From Acidimicrobiales bacterium (lineage in GTDB: Bacteria > Actinomycetota > Acidimicrobiia > Acidimicrobiales > SKKL01): a stretch of 64,000 nucleotides of DNA. The notes beneath the pieces were generated by a model. It saw nothing but the letters and a program-made list of their open reading frames with translations, did no database searches and was not told the origin of the DNA. The stretch lies in contig JAXHLR010000010.1 in assembly GCA_034521975.1 (NCBI GenBank), forward strand, positions 62,001 through 126,000, in the 5' to 3' direction. Made by a program: the position numbers and the translations under genes. Of this stretch, positions 59,590-64,000 are shown one piece after another (the stretch's first letter is position 1; the number at the start of each line of letters is the position of its first letter).

Positions 59590-61734
59590 ATGCCGTCCCA
59601 TCCTGAGCTGCAGGCCGAGCAGGCCTACATCGACCATGCCTACGAGTCGCTGGAAGCGAATCGTCTGTCGGCGGTGCGCCTCAAGGAGATGGTCGAGGTG
59701 GGCAAGGGCGGCACCGAGCAGGCCCGGTGGGAGCGCGAGGTCATCAACGACAACATCATCCACCGCCTCCAGCAGCTGCACGTGGGGGACGCCTCGCTGG
59801 TGTTCGGCCGGATCGACCACGACCCCGACCACGGCGACGACTCGTTCTACATCGGTCGGGTGTCGGTGTCGGGCCCCGACCGCGAACCGTTGGTGGTCGA
59901 CTGGCGGGCGCCGGTGGCCGAGGCGTTCTACCGGGCGACGCCACTCCAGTCGCTGGGACTGATCCGGCGCCGGCACTTCGCCACCCGGGGGCGCACCCTC
60001 CTCGGCATCGAGGACGAGCTCTTCGGCGATGCTGCGGTGGCCGCCATCAACGGCGACGGGCCCACGATCTCGGGGCATGGTGCGCTGATCGCCGCGCTGG
60101 AGACGGCCCGCACCGGTCGTCTGGGCGACATCGTCGCCACCATCCAGGGCGAACAGGACGAGATCATCCGCGCCGAGCTGCCCGGCATCCTGGTCGTACA
60201 AGGGGGGCCGGGCACCGGCAAGACGGTCGTGGCGCTGCACCGGGCCGCCTACCTGCTCTACACCCACCGGTTCCCGCTCGAGGGCCAGGGCGTGCTGGTC
60301 GTCGGGCCCAATCGGCTGTTCCTCAACTACATCGAGCAGGTGCTCCCCTCGTTGGGCGAGGCGGGCGTCGAGCTGGCAGTGCTGGCCGATCTCATCGACG
60401 AGGTGCGGGTGGCCGGCTCCGACCGCGGTCTCGCCGCGAGGGTGAAGGGCGATCTGCGCATGACCGGGTTCGTCGCCCGGGCGGTGCGCGACCGCGAGCG
60501 ACCCCTCCGGGCACCGTTGCGGGTCGGGTACGGGCTCACCCGTCTGTCGATGACGGTCGAGGAGAGCGCCCAGATCGTGAACGAGGCCCGCCGCCGCTAC
60601 CGGTGGCACAACCCGGCCCGCAAGTACGTCGAGGCCCGGGTCTATGAGGTGCTGGCGGGCAGTGGCCCCGAACAGCTCGACCCCGACACGGTGCGCCAGC
60701 GGTTGAAGGCCACGATCGAGCTGCGCGAGGCGCTCGACTGGATGTGGCCGTTGCTGTCGCCGGCGGAGCTGTTGCACGACCTGTTCGGCTCGAAGGCGCT
60801 GTTGCGCAACGCCGCGCAAGGTCGGCTGCCCTCGGAGGTCCGTCGTCGCCGCGCGGCTCGCACGGGCGGGAATGCGGGCGACGCCGGAGGGCTCACCGAC
60901 GACGAGTGGCAGTCGCTGCACCGCCCCCGGTCCGATCACGCCTTGTCGGTCATCTGGACCACCGACGACGTCGCGTTGCTCGACGAGGCCCGAGCGTTGC
61001 TCGGTCCTCGCAAGCGGTCCCACGAGCTCGAGCCCCGCACGTACGGCCACATCGTGGTCGACGAGGCCCAGGACCTCTCTCCCATGGCCTTGCGGACGTT
61101 GGGACGCCGCTCGCTCAACGGGTCGATGACCATCGTCGGCGACATCGCCCAATCCACCGGGGCGTGGGCCCACGACGACTGGGACGAGGTGCTCGAACAG
61201 CTCCCCCAGAAGCGGCCGTCACGCCGGGCCGAGCTCACCGTCGGCTACCGGATTCCCGCTCCGAACATGGCGATGGCGACCCGGGTGCTGCGCGTCGCCG
61301 CTCCCGAGCTCACACCCCCGCGGTCGGTGCGCCAGGACGGCGATCCCCCGCGGATCATCGCGACGGCTGGGGGCGGTCGGTCGCTGGCCGATGCGGTGGT
61401 CGATGCCGCGCTCGACGAGGTCGATGCCGTGGGCGCGGGAAGCGTGGCGGTGATCTGTCCGCACACCCTGGTCGACCGGTTGTGCACGGCGTTCGAGGAG
61501 CGGCGGGTCGAGTACGGCCGAGCGACCCGCCACGGACTCGATTCGCAGATCACGGTGGTGGCGGTGGGCATCGTGAAGGGGCTCGAGCTCGACGCATCGG
61601 TCGTGGTCGAGCCGGCCGCCATCATCGAGGACGAGGCCCAGGGCCTGCGGTCGCTCTATGTGGCGCTCACCCGCTCCACCAAGCGACTGGCCGTGGTCCA
61701 CGAGCGGCCCTTGCCCGAGTTCCTCGCCGAGTAG
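59590..61734 (+). CDS. HelD-type RNA polymerase-associated ATPase
   Basis: This 714-residue protein is a UvrD-like helicase-fold ATPase of the HelD type. It has an N-terminal helical region ([20 protein letters not shown]) which in HelD enters the RNA polymerase secondary channel, the family motif [15 protein letters not shown] (about 100-114), Walker [21 protein letters not shown] (20), Walker [16 protein letters not shown] and C-terminal [13 protein letters not shown]. HelD removes stalled or nucleic-acid-bound RNA polymerase; actinobacterial homologues (HelR) can give rifamycin tolerance. Whether this one does is unknown. A very strong hairpin lies after it. Confidence 0.9.
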   Translation: MPSHPELQAEQAYIDHAYESLEANRLSAVRLKEMVEVGKGGTEQARWEREVINDNIIHRLQQLHVGDASLVFGRIDHDPDHGDDSFYIGRVSVSGPDREPLVVDWRAPVAEAFYRATPLQSLGLIRRRHFATRGRTLLGIEDELFGDAAVAAINGDGPTISGHGALIAALETARTGRLGDIVATIQGEQDEIIRAELPGILVVQGGPGTGKTVVALHRAAYLLYTHRFPLEGQGVLVVGPNRLFLNYIEQVLPSLGEAGVELAVLADLIDEVRVAGSDRGLAARVKGDLRMTGFVARAVRDRERPLRAPLRVGYGLTRLSMTVEESAQIVNEARRRYRWHNPARKYVEARVYEVLAGSGPEQLDPDTVRQRLKATIELREALDWMWPLLSPAELLHDLFGSKALLRNAAQGRLPSEVRRRRAARTGGNAGDAGGLTDDEWQSLHRPRSDHALSVIWTTDDVALLDEARALLGPRKRSHELEPRTYGHIVVDEAQDLSPMALRTLGRRSLNGSMTIVGDIAQSTGAWAHDDWDEVLEQLPQKRPSRRAELTVGYRIPAPNMAMATRVLRVAAPELTPPRSVRQDGDPPRIIATAGGGRSLADAVVDAALDEVDAVGAGSVAVICPHTLVDRLCTAFEERRVEYGRATRHGLDSQITVVAVGIVKGLELDASVVVEPAAIIEDEAQGLRSLYVALTRSTKRLAVVHERPLPEFLAE

Positions 61735-61797
61735 CTGGCCTCGCCCCCACCCCGCCCGGGCCCCGTGCCCGACCTGCGTCTCGCCTGCCACGAACTT

Positions 61798-61834
61798 GCG
61801 CGGATCCGTCGCGCTCAGCGCGACGGATCCGCGC
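61798..61834. terminator. 17-bp perfect hairpin between convergent genes
   Basis: GCGCGGATCCGTCGCGC and its perfect complement are separated by TCA. It lies between helD and the AI-2E-type gene and could stop transcription from both sides, although U-runs are short (AGTTT on plus). Confidence 0.7.
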
Positions 61835-61848
61835 AGTTTCGGCGGCGG

Positions 61849-63072
61849 CTACTCAGGGTCGGGGCGGTCGCGGTCGGGGTGGTCGCTGTCGGACTCGCCC
61901 TCGAACTCCGGTGGTGGGCCTTCCACGGCTGCTTTGGCGCCGCCGACCTCGGCGGTGGCCCAGGCACCGCCGAGGGGTGTCGGCCCGAGCGGGATGCCGG
62001 CCAGTCGCGCCTCCTTGCGCAAGCGCAGCTCGTTGCCCGCGGCCGCGGCCATGGCGGTGACCGGCACCGCGAGGAAGGCACCGATGATCCCGGCGATGAT
62101 CGCGCCGGCGGTGATGCCGGCCAGGATCACGACCGGGTGCAGCGACACCGCCTTCTTCATGATCACCGGCTGCAAGACGTTCGACTCGACCTGCTGGACG
62201 ATGAGGACGACCGCCAGCGCGGCGATGGCGGTGCCGAACCCACCCGATGCCCAGGCGACGAAGACGGCCAGCATGCCGGTGACCAACGCACCGACCACGG
62301 GGATGAACCCGCCGAGGAACACGAGGAACGCCAAGGGGAACACCAGGGGCACGTCGAGGATCGCCAGACCGATGGCGATCCCGATCGCGTCGATGAGCGC
62401 GACCAGCGCAGTGGCCTGCATGAACCCACCGAGCGACCGCCAGGTTCGTGCGGCCACCGCCGAGAGCGCGTCGTGATGTTCGGGTGGGCAGCGCCTCGAG
62501 ATCCAGTCGACGATCTCGGGTCCGTCCTTCACGATGAAGAACAGCAACACGACGGTGAGCACCAGGGCGGCCATGACCGAGCCCACGGCGATGACGACGT
62601 TGGTGGCCATCTCGCCGATGCCGTCGGTCTGCTCGCCGACGTTGGACAGCATGTCCTCGACCTCGTCCTGGGAGAGCCCGACCGGTCCGGTCTCGAGCCA
62701 CTCGAAGAACTCGTCCACCCCGTCCTCGATCGTGGGACGCAGCTCCTGGGCCTGGCTCACGAACGAGGGAGCCATGGCGGCGAGGACCCCGGTGAGCAGG
62801 AGCAGCCCGCCGATGACGACGACCCCTGCTGCGGCTGCGGGTGGGAATCCCCTGTTCTCCAACCGACGGGCGAAGGGGACGCAGAAGGTGGCCAGGACGA
62901 CGGCCAGGATGATGGGGATGGTGACGAGGTAGAGGAACGCGGCGGTCCAGATCATCGCCGCCGCGGCGACGATGATGACCAGGCCCCGCCAGGAGTACTG
63001 GGCCATGGTGTCGACCCATGGCGCCACTCGTCGGGGCGCTGCTCGTTCGCTCGTGTCGCCGTCGTTCGGCAT
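61849..63072 (-). CDS. AI-2E family transporter
   Basis: This 407-residue membrane protein has about eight helices: two at about 29-65 (LVIIVAAAAMIWTAAFLYLV), one at about 80-100 (GVVVIGGLLLLTGVLAAM), a soluble stretch with EEWL-like acidic helices, then helices at about 160-185 and a C-terminal group with FLVFLGGFIPVVGALVTGML and LQPVIMKKAVSLHPVVIL. The G-x-x-I-P and P-x-x-M-x-x-x-V motifs are those of the AI-2E/PerM family. Transported solute is unknown. The ATG at 63072 is preferred over a TTG at 63081. The C-terminal tail is acidic. Confidence 0.88.
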   Translation of the reverse strand: MPNDGDTSERAAPRRVAPWVDTMAQYSWRGLVIIVAAAAMIWTAAFLYLVTIPIILAVVLATFCVPFARRLENRGFPPAAAAGVVVIGGLLLLTGVLAAMAPSFVSQAQELRPTIEDGVDEFFEWLETGPVGLSQDEVEDMLSNVGEQTDGIGEMATNVVIAVGSVMAALVLTVVLLFFIVKDGPEIVDWISRRCPPEHHDALSAVAARTWRSLGGFMQATALVALIDAIGIAIGLAILDVPLVFPLAFLVFLGGFIPVVGALVTGMLAVFVAWASGGFGTAIAALAVVLIVQQVESNVLQPVIMKKAVSLHPVVILAGITAGAIIAGIIGAFLAVPVTAMAAAAGNELRLRKEARLAGIPLGPTPLGGAWATAEVGGAKAAVEGPPPEFEGESDSDHPDRDRPDPE

Positions 63073-63129
63073 CGCCAGCAATGTTGCTGCGCGACATTGC
63101 TCGGAGCGCGGATGCTCCGCTGCCGGTGA

Positions 63130-63948
63130 TCAGGGCAACAGGTCGAGCAGGTCGGCCCATCCGCCGTGGAGGGCCTTGGGCACGATGTGGTCGGCGCGGG
63201 CGATGGCCTCGGGGTGGGCATCCTCGGGGGCGACGGCGACGGCGGCACCGTCGAGCAGCTCGAGGTCGTTCGGCCCGTCGCCGATGGCCAGCACCTTGTG
63301 GGGGTCGTAGCCGCGGGCCACGCAGAAGGCCTCGACGCCCAACCACTTCGACAGGTCGGGCGGCGCGACGGTGATGGTCATGCCCCCGGAGTACTGGCGC
63401 TCGTCGCTGAGGTGGGCGTTGGCGATCGAGTGAAGCTTGGCGGCGACCTCGGCTGCCCGATCGGCGGGGATGCTCAGCACTCCGAAGGCGAGGACCGCTT
63501 CGGTGGCGACGATGTGGTCCAGGTCGCCGGTGCGGGCCCACTCGCCGAACGAGCGCAGGTGCTCGGGATGGGTGGAGGGATTCTCGCCCACGAACACGTC
63601 GACCTCGTCGTGCTCGACGTAGACGCATGGTTCCACCCCTGCGGCGAGGAACTGCTGGAGCACTGCGGCGGCGTCGTCGGGGGCGAAGGCGTGACGGTGG
63701 AGGCGCTCGTCGGTGGCGAGGTCGACGACCATGGCCCCGTTGAGCAACACGGCGGGCGGGTGGAGGCCGAAGCGGGCGAGTGGCGCCCTGGTCGATGCGA
63801 GCCGGCGGCCCGTGGCGACGAGCAGCGGGTACCCCCGGCGCTCGAGCTCGGCGACGGCGGCGGAGGTGCGGGGGTGGAGCGCGGCGATGTCGGAGGTGTC
63901 CCAGAGGGTGCCGTCGAGGTCGGTGACGACGAGTTCGATGTCGGTCAC
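63130..63948 (-). CDS. HAD-superfamily Cof-type phosphatase
   Basis: This 272-residue protein has HAD motif I VVTDLDGTLWD, motif II LLVATGRRL, and motif III/IV KVLAIGDGPNDLELLDGAAV, with a C2-type cap between them. These Cof-like phosphatases act on sugar phosphates, FMN or related compounds. The GTG at 63948 overlaps the stop of the next gene upstream (GTGA). The GGMTITVAPPDLSKWLG segment before motif III is typical of the subfamily. Confidence 0.9.
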   Translation of the reverse strand: MTDIELVVTDLDGTLWDTSDIAALHPRTSAAVAELERRGYPLLVATGRRLASTRAPLARFGLHPPAVLLNGAMVVDLATDERLHRHAFAPDDAAAVLQQFLAAGVEPCVYVEHDEVDVFVGENPSTHPEHLRSFGEWARTGDLDHIVATEAVLAFGVLSIPADRAAEVAAKLHSIANAHLSDERQYSGGMTITVAPPDLSKWLGVEAFCVARGYDPHKVLAIGDGPNDLELLDGAAVAVAPEDAHPEAIARADHIVPKALHGGWADLLDLLP

Positions 63949-64000
63949 AGCTCGTACCGGTGGCGGATCTCGGTGATGGGGACTTCCTGGTAGTCGCGGG
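63945..64000 (-). CDS. C-terminal end of an unidentified gene
   Basis: On the minus strand the last 17 codons of a gene enter from the right edge, reading RDYQEVPITEIRHRYEL and a stop that overlaps the HAD phosphatase GTG by four bases. Too little is present to name it; it should be in an operon with the phosphatase. Confidence 0.6.
   Translation of the reverse strand, partial: RDYQEVPITEIRHRYEL

Overview
The window looks like chromosome of a GC-rich Actinomycetota bacterium, most likely an Acidimicrobiia-type lineage. This placement is inference from content: very high GC, many GTG starts, acyl-CoA carboxylase beta/epsilon genes, F420-type luciferase-like enzymes, a HelD-type RNA polymerase factor, a class E sortase, GAF-ANTAR proteins and many leaderless-type promoters (TANNNT placed 6-8 nt before the start codon). 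Genes are densely packed with 4-bp ATGA/GTGA overlaps. I saw no rRNA, tRNA, CRISPR array, insertion sequence or phage genes.

Bases 1-10.8 kb hold a form I aerobic carbon monoxide dehydrogenase locus. On the plus strand coxM (cut by the left edge), coxS, coxL (active-site AYRCSFR), a coxF-like XdhC protein with a C-terminal YHS metal-binding domain, and coxG are followed by five tightly packed small single-helix membrane proteins. Converging on them are an XdhC-family gene, a small acidic protein, coxD (MoxR ATPase), coxE (VWA protein), a small unknown protein and a GIY-YIG-fold protein. Bases 10.8-18 kb carry a FEN-like exonuclease, a decayed LigD-type polymerase/primase pseudogene, a PAS-GGDEF-EAL protein, two GAF-ANTAR antiterminator-type regulators behind a leader with a small uORF, a LigC-type ATP-dependent DNA ligase and a dienelactone hydrolase. 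Bases 18-33 kb are mostly metabolic: acyl-CoA carboxylase, phosphoesterase, CoA-transferase, a PHP-domain gene remnant, a TauD-like dioxygenase, an FtsX-type permease, an M15-type lipoprotein, a pirin operon, an ATPase/HNH pair, a membrane-anchored propeller-like protein and a crotonase.

Bases 33.2-37.3 kb are the most unusual part. Three tandem, near-identical 42-46-residue peptide genes, recognisable only as small ORFs, lie beside a PhyH-type Fe(II)/2-oxoglutarate dioxygenase, a PqqD-like peptide-binding protein, an HPr-kinase-like protein and a PF14907-type nucleotidyltransferase. This is the gene set of a ribosomally made, modified peptide (RiPP) pathway, but it lacks the lasso-peptide cyclase and protease. 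I consider it the best candidate here for an undescribed system.

Bases 37-52 kb contain a DUF4349 lipoprotein, two F420-type oxidoreductases, beta-carbonic anhydrase, a ketopantoate-reductase-like protein, an acyl-CoA dehydrogenase, two paralogous PQQ-type sugar dehydrogenase lipoproteins, TesB, and a glycan-type group (GtrA, two methyltransferases, an alpha/alpha-barrel protein, a GT4 glycosyltransferase). Bases 52-64 kb contain an ECF sigma/anti-sigma/MscS operon, Dtd, a lipoprotein sortase coupled to an Lnt-like protein whose nucleophile cysteine is serine, hemE-hemY, HelD, an AI-2E-type permease and a HAD phosphatase at the right edge.
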